A DNA stretch of 64,000 nt from Topomyia yanbarensis (taxonomy: Eukaryota > Arthropoda > Insecta > Diptera > Culicidae). Numbering within the stretch: the first letter of the stretch is position 1; every line of letters starts with the position of its first letter. Shown here piece after piece: positions 46,296 to 57,117 of this stretch. The notes under the pieces are model-generated. The model had not been told where the DNA came from. It searched no databases and worked only from the letters and a program-made list of their open reading frames with translations. Made by a program: the position numbers and the translations under genes. The stretch is taken from positions 958,501 to 1,022,500 of the forward strand of contig NC_080671.1 in the NCBI RefSeq assembly GCF_030247195.1, read 5' to 3'.

Positions 46296-47149
46296 GTCGT
46301 CATCAGTGTGGCCACTTTTGAATGAGGTCAGATCCGTAGATTTTGAGTTTACCCGCCAGAATCCAATTTTTAACGTAAATTTGGATTCTTTTTTAATCCC
46401 AATTGATGTAGCGTTTTGTTATCTTGGATTTAGTTTTTAACTTTCTCGTGTTAATAAAAAGTTGAATTGGAGCCCTGGGGCGTTTTTTCAACAACTTCAC
46501 TTAACCCTCCAGTACTCGCGCGAATGGCTCCCCGAATGAGCAAGGAAAAAATTTTTGCTAGAGTTTCGGAAGGTGTTGCACAAAATACAACGACGCGAGT
46601 GTCGGAGGGTTAATACTTTTCAGTTTTAGATCAGGAAATAGTTGATATTTTGTCTTTGGAATTCACTCAGATACAGGCCGCATAAATGAAAACCGCGTAA
46701 ATTTCAAGATCCGTGTAAATGAAAACCGCACAAACTTCAAGATACGCGTAAAAAACCGCGCGAAAATCCGCGTAAAAAACCTAAGTGTATTAATCAGTTT
46801 TTCTGTTTACATTTGAATTATCAAGTTATGAAACAACATAAGTATGGTTAAAATATTCTCTCTACAAGGTCAGTTACATTTCTATGTATTATCGCGAATA
46901 ATTAAAAAAGTCACTTCCTGATTTGATTTGCATATTATACTTTACACATAAAAGAACTAACAACGACTCTGTTTTATAGGTTAAAGGGCCGTACAGCTGT
47001 GCTGCAGAATCTCAATAGCTGGTATATGCGAGAAACCGAAAATATGGAGGTTCAATTTCTGAGAAATAATTGACTTTAGGAAGAACTCACATCAGCATAT
47101 TTGCGATCTTTAGAAAACAATAGATCAGCGACATGAATGGCAGATCCCG

Positions 47150-47480
47150 GCTGACCAAGATATCACGAATATGGACACTGAGTGATCTAGCTCGGACATT
47201 TAAGGAATCTTATGACCAAACAACATGCTCGATGTCTTGGTAACTCTTGCCATACACGCATATTTCACTATCAGTGATTCTATTATGAAAGAGATGTGCA
47301 TAGTGTGTATAACCAGCGAACGTAGATGATGCGGACTCCAATAGGAATTAATACTTTGCGCTCGTGGCTGAAGGGATATCCCAGAATTCGATTTCGGGCA
47401 ATATACAAACAACGCAACTGTATTCGTTCCACGTTGATAATACAAGTGTTTGTGGCTGAACCGAAACACAGCTCCCATAC
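47150..47480 (-). pseudogene. LINE C-terminal remnant with a zinc-finger-like motif
   Basis: In broken frames the minus strand reads GYTHYAHLFHNRI...EICVYGKSYQDIEHVVW, the pattern of the C-terminal Cys/His motif of RNase H-bearing LINEs (usual form: CxCGxxxxDIxHxxWxC). Two cysteines are replaced. Only this tip survives. The clade is uncertain (Loa or I group). Confidence 0.5.
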
Positions 47481-48499
47481 TCAGTTACAGAGAATATAGT
47501 TATTGGATACAATCTTTTTAAGTTTCATAGGTAAACACCATGCCAAGATCAAATTAATGCGCGAATAAAATTAATTCCTTGCTGACATTTAGTCTAACGA
47601 TATCGGATCCGGATGCATCTTTTTCAAATGCATTCTGAATCGAACTACCCATCGGGTACTTAAATGCGAAACTTCAGCGATCATTCTATTCTTTATTAGA
47701 AGTTGAAGTTGAGTTGGACCATGCTTCATTGAAAACCAGCTCAATTTCCTTCTTGGGGAACTCGATACGCGAATTTCCAGCCAGAGTTCAAAAATGTTCA
47801 AATATAACTTGCATTGTTTTTCGCAAATCTGTAGCTCTGTGACAGAAACCACGGCTTATGGAAAGAACAATTTATACAAATAGTTATTTAAAATTGTACG
47901 AACTTATACGAATAGTTACTTAGAACTAACGGTGAAGTTTATTCCAGATAACAATTGTTACAGAATCGTGTGGCCCTTTATTGGCCACGAATACACAAAC
48001 CAGTTTTCTCTTCATTGCGTATGCTAGTTGAACTTTCGCCGAAAGCAGCGTAGGAAAATCATTCGTACCCTTCTCGTTGCGAAAGGCAAATTGAATTTTG
48101 ATAACAAACCGTTTACCTTCACCCAATAGTCTGGGTGTAGTGTAATGCAATCGACCAATACAAATTGTGGTCGAATGCTGGTTATATATGAATAACAATG
48201 TTACATGTCTCCTGTCGCGTGGACCAATGCCTTTCTGCAGAAATCAGTTGTATGAATTCAACTATCGACTCTTTGTCGGATCATCAGATACTTCAAAAAT
48301 TGAGTTTGATTCTGTCAAGACCATTATTTTCGCATGACACTAGTGCATCTGGGAATTCATCTTTAAATGGGAGTAAATTATGTAATTCCGCGGAGACATG
48401 TCACGCACAATTTTCTGCATATAAAAGGAGTACTGGCATACCTTTCTGAAGTTTATCTCGTCGAACTACTTCGTGTGCTCGAAAAAAACTTGTTTGAAG

Positions 48500-49070
48500 A
48501 AATCCAATCATCGTTTCGTTGGCATGACATTCTTGCCTAAGGCTATATTCCAATTTTGAGCGAAAAAGGCTCACCTATTTCTCGAGTGCGGGATCTGCAC
48601 CAACGACATCCAGGTTCACTACTGAACAGAACTTTAGTTGTTTTCTTTTCCTGCAAACTAGCTACATACCCGGTTATTTGTAGTCTGCTGTACTTTATAA
48701 ACCTTTCATGTTTGCATACCAGTTGATAATCAATTTCCGTCAACGACCGCACCTCATATCTGAATAGAGCAACAGGGAGTATCAGCGATATGTATGAAAA
48801 GAGTTTTGTGTGTGTACATAGGCTGCGGGACTTTAGTTGAATACGTAAATCGTAGAAGATGCCATTTACAGCAGCAATCCGCTTTTTTCCCACGACTGTC
48901 ACTAATGTCACTAGTATCGGAACTAACACCGTGCTGCTTTTATTTTACCAGAGTTTATACTCAGACCGATATTGGCAGCCTCTCTTTTAAAAGGCAAAAA
49001 AACCTCTTCCACTGCTCTACGGTCGACTACAATGGTGTCTAAGTCACCCAGAAACCAAGAAGCATGCGGG
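48500..49070 (-). pseudogene. Decayed LINE reverse transcriptase fragment
   Basis: In broken frames the minus strand reads FLGDLDTIVVDRRAVEEVFL, where most relatives have an ADDIDIIG-type catalytic word, then FKREAANIGLSINSGK, and further down LRIQLKSRSLCTHTKLFSY and LILPVALFRYEV. This matches the family of the 4.2-kb and 36.4-kb fragments but is far older. The catalytic aspartates are partly lost. Confidence 0.6.
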
Positions 49071-50202
49071 ATCTTTTAATGGTAGTTGTGTTCCTTTCGC
49101 ACAGCTGTTCTTGGCATCGCACTTTCAATCACTCTTCAATAACAAATCAGAAAGTGCATTGCTCAGCTTCAGTACAGCAAGCGTCACAGACGAGTCGGAT
49201 GTTTAATAGCCAAAGATGTAGCTCGTTTTTAACCTAAACTATTCAATTTGTCGGGAAGTCAAGTTCAAGCATTATCTGGGACCACAACTGATTTTATTGC
49301 ACTGAATCATGGACTACCTTAAATTCCACAAACAGATGATAAGTTGACAAGTTGTATTCCCAAAATATAGGGTTAGTCTTCTAAAGAGCAATTATTAAAA
49401 TCGAGAGCCCTTACCTAGTTGTATTGGTGTAAAAAATTCAATATTGAATTTCTGGGTATAAATATAGATAGATAACTCAATACAGATATCCTAACAACTT
49501 CTTCGAACATGTTCAAAGTTTTTAGAGTTGGTTTCAGTAACTGCACAAATTTGAACAAGATTTTCTGGTTCCACAAAATATCCCAATGTTTGTTTCAGCT
49601 TCAGTCTCCTGACCTATAATACTAATCCGATTTTCTCGATGCGAATAATCTGTTGAGTTTATCGGTGATCTGTCACACTATCGCAAGAAACAAAATACAG
49701 TTCAGTTACTGGATCCGATAACATTTTATGAATTTGTTTATCATCGAAGAAATTATTCACGTTTTCAACCCAGAGTTAATATTGGCTCAAAGGTACCAAT
49801 AGTATTCCCCATTTGCCTTCATGAGAGAAAGCCCTCATCGTCCATTATAGGAATTCGCGTTGCTCTGTACATCAAATGAACGAACTATACGAACTTTAAT
49901 TTAAATGTTCTAGACTAAATACCAGTCAAAATTTGCAGAAATATAATTCGGGATTCTTGTATATTCCTACTCAAATTTATCAACCGATTACGATTCGATT
50001 GGCTTCGGAATTTAAAACATGCATGATTGTCTATTTGATGTCATGAAATCGAATACGTATTATTTTTACTAAACTTCCGTAGAATTCTGAAGAAATTTTG
50101 AAAATTCCGTAGATTTCACGAGTTAATCCGTAGATCCGTAGAAAGGACAGAAATCCGTAGATCTACGGGAAAATCCGTAGGGTTGGCCACCCTGGTCGTC
50201 AT

Positions 50203-51507
50203 AGATCTTGAAATCGTCCATGTAGAAGGTATGGGTATTCTCTTCCGGTGAGCTTTCTTCATAATTTATCTGATAGCCATGCCCGTTTCGATTGAGTGTC
50301 CTACTGAACGTTTTAGAATGCAACACGTGTTTCCCACTTCTGAGCTGCAGAGTCGTCGTTTTCCTCTTCCACGCCTGCTGCAAAAACCTCACGGCTACAG
50401 GATTAGCTTTATACATCTCCAATACCTTGATGAGGAAAACATACCACGTATGCTTTCTTGTATTCGATTAAGGCCATACTAAGGTTCCGTTGGTAACATA
50501 CAACTTCTTCAAAAATTATTGCATCGATGATGGCTTGATCTATGCAGTCATTGTGTTTTTCTTGCATCCCTTCTGCTCCTCTGTCAGGATGCTGTTCTGC
50601 TTACAGTGGGTCCATACGTATGTGGTGATGAAGGTGCTCCTGGTCTACTGCGGACATGGTCTGTACTTGGATGGGTTGCTGTCCTTAGGAAGGAGAATTG
50701 TAGTACCACGGGTGATTGAATCCGGTTATAAGCATGGTTGGCGTAAAGCCCTGTTGAAAGTGCAGCCATCGTGGGATGTACAATGGTCAGCTTCATGTAC
50801 CAAAAGTCGGCATCTCGTCAATATCTTAACCTGACCATTCCTCCTTGCGCCATAGCCGCGGTTGCCCTTCGCGATGTTGTACGGGGGTCTCCCAAATAGT
50901 GACCCAAAAGTTAGTCACATCGCCGATATCCGGTAGGCCTTCGCTTCGGGCTTCTCGTGTTTGATTTGGTCGTACAAGTGTATCGCCTCAGCCGTTTTAA
51001 TAAGACACTGTGTTGCTGTTCTAGTGTGTCGAGTTTTTCTGTCAGCTGGTGAGCTCACCGCACGCGAAGCTCAGTAAGTGCAATGATCGTAGCCGCATGA
51101 CGGCATAATTTCGCCGATCTTTTGCCATCTCTGTACGCCAATAGCCTTTCAATAGCGGCACGTTTATTCGAGATCCTACTCTCCCATGGAGGTACTTGCC
51201 TTTCCCGGTGATTTTGAGGCGGGTCGTCTCTACGTGTAAGTCGGTATCCTAATCATCTTCCGGACACCACTGCAGGCTAGAGTACTATTAGCTGCAGATC
51301 TTTCATGTTCTGCACAAATTCCAGGTACATCGGAAGAACGTCAGCATTCATGATCTGAACTTCACATGTCAACTTAAAAGAATACTGCAGTTTCGGGATC
51401 CTGGGGTGCGACATTGGGTCCATGTCGCGATACTGCGCAATCGTTTCGTCGATATTGAAGACCAAATCGCTTAGTAGCTGCTGATCAAGAGTTGGATCTT
51501 CTAGCAA
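50203..51507 (-). pseudogene. LINE relic, N-terminal part and palm up to the YMDD box
   Basis: From high to low coordinates on minus: MDPMSHPRIPKLQYSFKLTC; a basic helical segment with ESRISNKRAAIERLLAYRDG; a GYRRCD/NFW-type lead-in (DVTNFWVTIW-like, frameshifted) near 50,900; and FYMDDFKIYDD at 50,203-50,230 with QINYEESSPEE just before it. YMDD is the RT catalytic box. The frame continues at 46,295 after hAT-like element 4. Clade not assigned. Several stops and frameshifts make it inactive. Confidence 0.7.
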
Positions 51508-51856
51508 TGATTCTCTTTCTTTTCCTTTTTATTAACGACTAAGAGTGAGTCAATTTTGTGCTGTAACGATTGAAACGGTGAAGGAATAATCTTTGGAATA
51601 GCGTGAAATAGGGACATATGAGCAAGATTAGAGCTTCTTGAAGACTTAACCCTTTGTCTTCTATTGCAGGAGTCAGGACCATTTCGCTCTTCCTTGAGTA
51701 CTATGGCTCTTAATATTAAAAAAATACTTCTTGTCTTCCAGTCCCTTGCTAATTGAATGTCATTGCAACATAAAAAGTTGAAATATACGTTAACTTCAAT
51801 AGCAAGAAATTGTGCCCCCTCACTCATAATAGGATTGCTACGGCTCTGAGAGACTA

Positions 51857-52154
51857 ATTTAAAATTTCTTAACAATTTGAAAATTTTTGGCGGGGTCCAA
51901 ACCCCTTCTTCTGGATCCGCCGCTGGTTTCAAGTGTTTCAGCGTCGACACATAGCAACTCAAGTTCGTAGCTGTCGATTCAATGTACGTATGTGTAAATC
52001 GCACAGAATATCTAATAAACAGTTCCATCATTATATTAAACATAACCAGCCACGGAATCGTAGTTTGGATAAATAAGAAAGGCACAATTGCACCACTAGG
52101 TGGATTAAAACGGGTTTTTATCATCGTTTTTGTGAAAAACATTCCTATCCAATT
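51857..52154 (-). repeat. Flank of hAT element 3, with dispersed-repeat edges
   Basis: GGATCCGCCGCTG near 51,923 resembles a hAT end in reverse orientation (CAGCGGCGGATCC). The motif CACCACTAGGTGGATTAAAA near 52,090 is the reverse of the edge of the insert at 20,907 (TTTTAATCCACCTAGCGGTG). No gene. Confidence 0.45.
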
Positions 52155-54290
52155 CTGAAGAAAATTTTGAAATCGGTGAACAAACAGCTAAGATATTACC
52201 AGTCAAAATAGCGTTCCCATTTTTTTCTTCTCTGACTTTGTTTTACTCATTGCACTATAAGTTACGGTAGACAACCCTATTATTCTATTTTTTGCGATGT
52301 ATTTACGAAAGACGTACCTTTCCAGTGGTGAAGACAGATTTCACGGTGTCTTTTTTTAACAACTTTATGCAAAAAAATTCAGCATCTCTGAAACTTCAGG
52401 ATATGAAAGAATAGGCTTTCCCCTTTCATTTGAAACCAAAATCAAAATAATCCGTCGGGGGGTCTAGAGCAACTTTTTTTTTGAAGTTTTTTTCATGAAA
52501 ACATAGATTTTACAATGAAACTAGTTCATATTTCTGCCCCTAGATGGTGCTGTAGACATTCGAACAACACTAAAAGTGAGAATCTGATAGATTATTTTAT
52601 TGTCTACAACTTTGTTACTAACTAAAAACCGATTTGAAATTTTTCGGAAAAGTTGTTTAATATTTTAACGAATTCTAAGTCTAAGTTAGTTTCACAGAAG
52701 ACCTAGTGGTTTGTCAATTCACAAGCACTTTTTTTATTTGCCAAATAGTTGTGTTTAGTTCAACAGTGAATTCAGCGGAATTTGAGAGCTTGGAAAGTCT
52801 CATCTTTCAGCTGAAAATTATAATTCCCAAATAGAGGGCACCATTAATATTTTGAGATGAAAAGTCTTAGATAAGTGTTGACAAAACTAGTATGATATTA
52901 ATATTCTTGTTCATGATGGTAAGTGATTCCTCCCGCAGAAACAGGTTTTGCAATGATGTATGCCTTCATTTTCATTTTTTCGATTGTTCTCAGGGAGGAC
53001 TGATAACTATTCTTACATGAATCTCCTACTCTGTTGGCATCTTCGTATAAAATTCACTTGTCCTGAACTTCAACCTTTATATTCGAACAAACTCAATGAA
53101 ACTTTTAACGCACCATTGCAATATTTCGCGGATTTCATTGCAACGCATGGTTGAAAACGCTGGTTATCCGTTTTGTGACAAACAGTGAACAAAAAACTTT
53201 GAGTCTTTGGATCAAGATAATTTTTTTTGGGATATATTCGAGGACTTCTATGTATATAAGATTTTTGTTGTACTCTTATCATATTTTGTTTTCAAAAGTA
53301 ATGCATTTCGCATAATCTAGGATCAATTTAGTAACGATATCTCGCATAATTGATAGGAAATGACCGTAAAATTCAACTGCCACAATATGCTATGCGGAGA
53401 AAATTTGAATAAATCGTTAAACGCTAACCACTAATTTGGACAGTTACTGCTGTAGTTTGCGTTAAATTAGAAACGGTGCGTCCCAACATTTCGTCTTGAT
53501 CGGAATTATAATAGCTGACTTAAGCGATCATAACCTAAATTATACGACGTATGGTCCTTTCTAAAACATAAATGTAAGCAAACCCTTGTAACCAAGCAAT
53601 ACCTTCCGATAAATGGTAGCTCCTTCGAAACTATCGGGAAAGATTACAAACCAAAAGCACAAATAGTTTTCTGACTCTGTCAAACATCCTAATTTTCAGA
53701 AGGTCAATTAGAATTGTCAACGTAATGAATCCCGTCTAATATTTTCATGCCACTAAGCTCAATTCTTTTTTGGTAATGTAATAAGTGCGAGAAAACACAT
53801 TTCCAAACCACTAGGCCTCGCGTGAAACTATCTTAGATATAACTTTGTTAAAATCTTAAGCAACTTTTCCGGATGATTTCAGATCAAATTTTAGTGGTCA
53901 ACAAACGTGTAGACAATTAAGTTTTCTATAAAATTCTCACTTTTAGTGTTGTTCGAATGTATAAAGCACCATCTAGGGACAGAAATATGAACTAGCTCCA
54001 GTAGTAAAACTATATTGTTACGAAAAAAACTTCAAAAAAAAAAGTTGCTCTAGACCCCCCGACGGATTATTTTGATCTTAGTTTCAAATGAAAGGGGAAA
54101 GCCTATTCTTTCATATTCCGAAGTTTCAGAGATGCTGAATTTTTTTGCATAAAATTGTTCTAATAAATACACCGTGATTTGAAATCGATTAGGGAACAGC
54201 TGAGATATGACCGATCAAAGTAAGCGTTTCCATTTTTTTGACCCACTTGGTATTCCGAGTGTTAAAATAGCGTTTAGAATCACATTCAAA
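52155..54290. repeat. Fold-back repeat with arms of about 400-500 bp
   Basis: The left arm (about 52,155-52,690) and right arm (about 53,870-54,290) are inverted copies. For example GGGGGGTCTAGAGCAACTTT at 52,459 pairs with AAAGTTGCTCTAGACCCCCC near 54,040, and AACACTAAAAGTGAGAAT near 52,566 pairs with ATTCTCACTTTTAGTGTT near 53,933. The spacer is about 1.2 kb. Arms differ by scattered changes. A transcript could form a long hairpin. No protein is recognised. Confidence 0.85.
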
Positions 54291-55379
54291 AATAAAATTG
54301 CATTTTTGACTGTAAATAGTATGAATTATAAAAATGTCTTAAGTTGTTGTTAGGACAACTTTTTTATTGAAAGCTGCTCCATGATCCCAATACACTCAAA
54401 AAGTTTCTTTTTAATCTTTAAAATTATAAACATTAGATTTTTGACATTTTATGAAGTTCCAAATATCTCGAAAACTATCGCATTTTGGAAGATTTTTGTT
54501 AAATGCATTTTGATTTTAAACGATTCTTAGAATTATATTTTTTTCCTTTTTTTTTATTTGTCGGTTGTCACGGTAAAGATGGACACGTCTATCATTACCA
54601 GGAGACATGTTAGTGAACTCGGGTGATTCGTAGTTATACTGCCTAAGCTCGACCCTCGTTAACAGAAGACAAAGATTAAGCCCGCACGATATTAAGCCTG
54701 TTCTAATGACCCTGCCACTTCTAGTTTTCCGATCTGTTTACTTCACATCCTTGCTCTCACTTGAGTACTATGGCTCTAATTTTCATAACTTTTCCTACCC
54801 AGTAATCTCTAGCTAATTGAATGTCGTTAAAATGTAACAACTTAGAATTATATCCTGTAATAAAACTATAGTTTTGTATGTCAATCAGTATGGAATTTAA
54901 AAACATGGGCAAGGTTGTTCGGCATGCAGTCTTTAAAGTAATCTGGACAGATGTTCACTTTCTCTCCTACGTTTCGACAATGTATTTTTGTCTTCCTCAG
55001 GGATTGCTACAAATGATCGTATTACGCGTTATCAAGAATATTATGTTTGTTGTTTTTGGTCTACTCATAATGTTTTTTGTCTGTTTGTTTGTGGTCCTTT
55101 TGTGAAAGTATCTAAATGTTCTTTTCGTTGGTTTCTATGGCACATCTGGTTACTGTAACGAGTATTATTTTAAAATGTTGTTTGTATGACTAGATTTATG
55201 GGGCTATGTCGGTCACTAACATGTATTTTTTTCCTAAAACACAAATTTATAACTCATTTTCAAAACTGCACTATTGGTCTGAATGTTAACGATGGTTTGA
55301 ATAAATGGTATTAGCGAATCAAGTTGTTATGGTGGTGGGTAGGTTGTAGGGATGTTCGAGTTTTGTTTTTATTTTTGTA
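54291..55379. other. AT-rich DNA; partial match to the end of hAT element 3
   Basis: At 54,720-54,860 the text TTGAGTACTATGGCTCTAAT and GCTAATTGAATGTCGTTAAA parallels 51,695-51,770 (TTGAGTACTATGGCTCTTAA, GCTAATTGAATGTCATTGCA). This is a diverged relative of the right subterminal region of hAT-like element 3. Otherwise nothing is seen. Confidence 0.5.
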
Positions 55380-56521
55380 GGTATAACCAAGGAGCCCGGC
55401 GTATGTTTGGTTTAAACCATCCACGTCGGTGCGCTTGTTGATGGAGTTGGGTGAGTTGAATATGTGGCACATCTCTAGGATTGGCAGTGCGGATGCTTTG
55501 AAAGTATGGTCGATTATTTTAGTTGTGGTGAGATTGAAACGGTGGTCGTTGTCTATACAGTGTGCTAATAGATTAGTTTTTTTCTCTGAGAGCGATTATC
55601 TGGGAGTCTGTGTAGGTGTACCCAGTATTGAGCAGGTTATCTAGTTGGTTACTTGTCGATTTATGCCCAGCCAACCTTGTCTTGAGGTAGTTACTGGTCA
55701 TCCCGATGTATGAGGCACTACATTCGGTATCGGAGCAGATGATTTCATAGATGACGTTGTGGTGTAGTAGGTCCGGTGTTCTGTCTTTCACTTGAGGCAA
55801 TAATGACCCCACAGTGTTTCGGTTGCAATATGCTATTTTAGTCTTCCTTCAGTATGCGGGCAATCCTGGGTGATCGATTCGGTATATATTGTAATGATCT
55901 GTAACTTTTCGGTTGGTCGAGGGGGAGGGGATGCTTGTTGGTGTTATTATCTTATCTGGTTGAGAATGTTCTAGTGATGTTGAGCTGGTGGATGTGGATG
56001 GTTGAGATATTTTTCGCTTTTGGTATCGATTCCAGTATTGGTTAATCAGCTGTTTTGAGTATTCATTGCGTAAGAGATGGGATTGTATTACTGCATATTT
56101 TTGAGATTCATCGTAGTTGGTTGATAAACGATCTACACGGGTGATGAAGTTTATCATTGTGTTGATTTTTTAGTTGAGAGGGTGGAAGGATTTATAATTC
56201 AGAAGCCTTCCTGAAGCCATGGGTTTCGAATACCACTGTGTGCGAATGGTTTGGTTGTCCAATCTTATTAACGTCATATCTAAATATGGTAAGCGGTTTT
56301 CCTTTTCCTCTTCACAGGTAAATTGTAGCATGGGATGATATTTGTTAAATGTATTAATGACATATGGAATTTTTTCCTTGGGAACTGCGAGAAATAAATC
56401 ATCCACATATCTTTTGATCACGGTTATGTTAATGTTGATGGTCCGTAAATATTGTATATTAGTGTGTTCATTACCATTTCGGCTATCACTGGTGTTCCGG
56501 CAGCACTGTACCAGATGGGGT
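55380..56521 (-). pseudogene. Penelope-like retroelement: RT and GIY-YIG endonuclease, 5'-truncated
   Basis: The minus strand reads, from high to low, GTPVIAEMVMNTLI (RT motif before the catalytic box), IKRYVDDLFLAVPKEKI with the catalytic YVDD, RLPYLDMTLIRLDNQTIRTQ, a serine/proline-rich linker, and then a GIY-YIG nuclease: HHNVIYEIICSDTECSASYI followed by GMTSNYLKTRLAGHKS. A C-terminal tail continues in another frame to about 55,380 (FKASALPILEMCHIFNSPN). RT followed by GIY-YIG defines Penelope-like elements. At least three frame changes exist. Its 5' part is cut off at 56,522 by the LTR element. Confidence 0.9.
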
Positions 56522-56522
56522 A

Positions 56523-56800
56523 TGTTCGGACTAGCGATAGCGAGCTTGTCAAACGACTGACGTCTCTTCGCGATACGAACCGACTGTCAAGAGGTGACTG
56601 GAGATCGAGAAAGATCGGCGAACACGTGCGGACTCTAGCATCTGAATATTTGCCTATTTAATTTTTCTGGAATAGAATATTATTTTACAGCCTTCATTGC
56701 TGTGTATTGCGTTGAATTAGGTAGTGTTTAGTACGCTGCAGATACAGGTAAAATAAGCTACCGAATTGAATTAGGCAGCAGAAAATATATACCATTTTCA
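56523..56800 (+). repeat. Probable LTR of a BEL/Pao-like element
   Basis: The sequence starts TGTTCGGACTAGCG, directly after the Penelope-like sequence, and ends ACCATTTTCA. That gives 278 bp with TG...CA edges. A TTGCCCCCCAGGTTATAAGC stretch follows, which could be a primer-binding site. The second LTR is not in the window, so the limits are provisional. Confidence 0.45.
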
Positions 56801-57037
56801 TTGCCCCCCAGGTTATAAGCCATTATATAGGGAGATTATTAACTGAAACTGAATTAACTGAAGTGTGAATTGCTCAGAAGACTAACGTAAGTCGACAATA
56901 ATATGTATTTTAATTCTTATAATCACAGTAATAAAACTATTATAGCTTTGAGCTTCTCAAACATAAACGGTTGCTGCAAAGGGCTTCTTTCATTTCAACA
57001 CTCTCAAAGGTTAAGGTCGGTACCGCAACTATTCGGA

Positions 57038-57117
57038 ATGGCGACAAGTAGAAATATGACCGAAGGATCAATTGATGAAGCGGACGGGCATGATTGCGGT
57101 GGGTGTACCGAGCCAAA
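57038..57117 (+). pseudogene. LTR-element ORF, N-terminus (first half of a PHD-type finger)
   Basis: An ATG at 57,038 opens a frame ending in DGHDCGGCTEPN, the first cysteine pair of a PHD-like finger. The hAT-like element at 57,118 interrupts it. The remaining half, with MVQCDECLVWY, resumes at 60,650 in the same frame. PHD-like fingers at the start of Gag occur in mosquito BEL/Pao elements, as far as I recall. The rest of the element is missing after 60,700. Confidence 0.6.

Larger units (their letters stand above)
46304..50194. mobile_element. hAT-like element 4 (3,891 bp, target duplication GTCGTCAT), inside the LINE relic
   Basis: Ends CAGTGTGGCCA and, in reverse complement, CAGGGTGGCCA; GTCGTCAT flanks both (46,296-46,303 and 50,195-50,202). 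The host RT frame reads straight through the single remaining GTCGTCAT. Subterminal sequence at the right has many TCCGTAG words (ATCCGTAGATCTACGG, AAATCCGTAGG), and the left has ATCCGTAG near 46,333. These could be transposase-binding repeats. No transposase is recognised; two decayed LINE pieces lie inside. Confidence 0.9.
43679..51848. mobile_element. hAT-like element 3 (8,170 bp, target duplication AGAGACTA), heavily nested
   Basis: Ends CAGAGCCGTAGCAACC and, in reverse complement, CAGAGCCGTAGCAATC share 14 perfect bases. AGAGACTA lies directly outside both (43,671-43,678 and 51,849-51,856). The interior holds a truncated retroposon, an old LINE relic and hAT-like element 4. No hAT transposase is recognisable. 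Without element 4 and its target duplicate, the body is about 4.3 kb. Confidence 0.85.
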
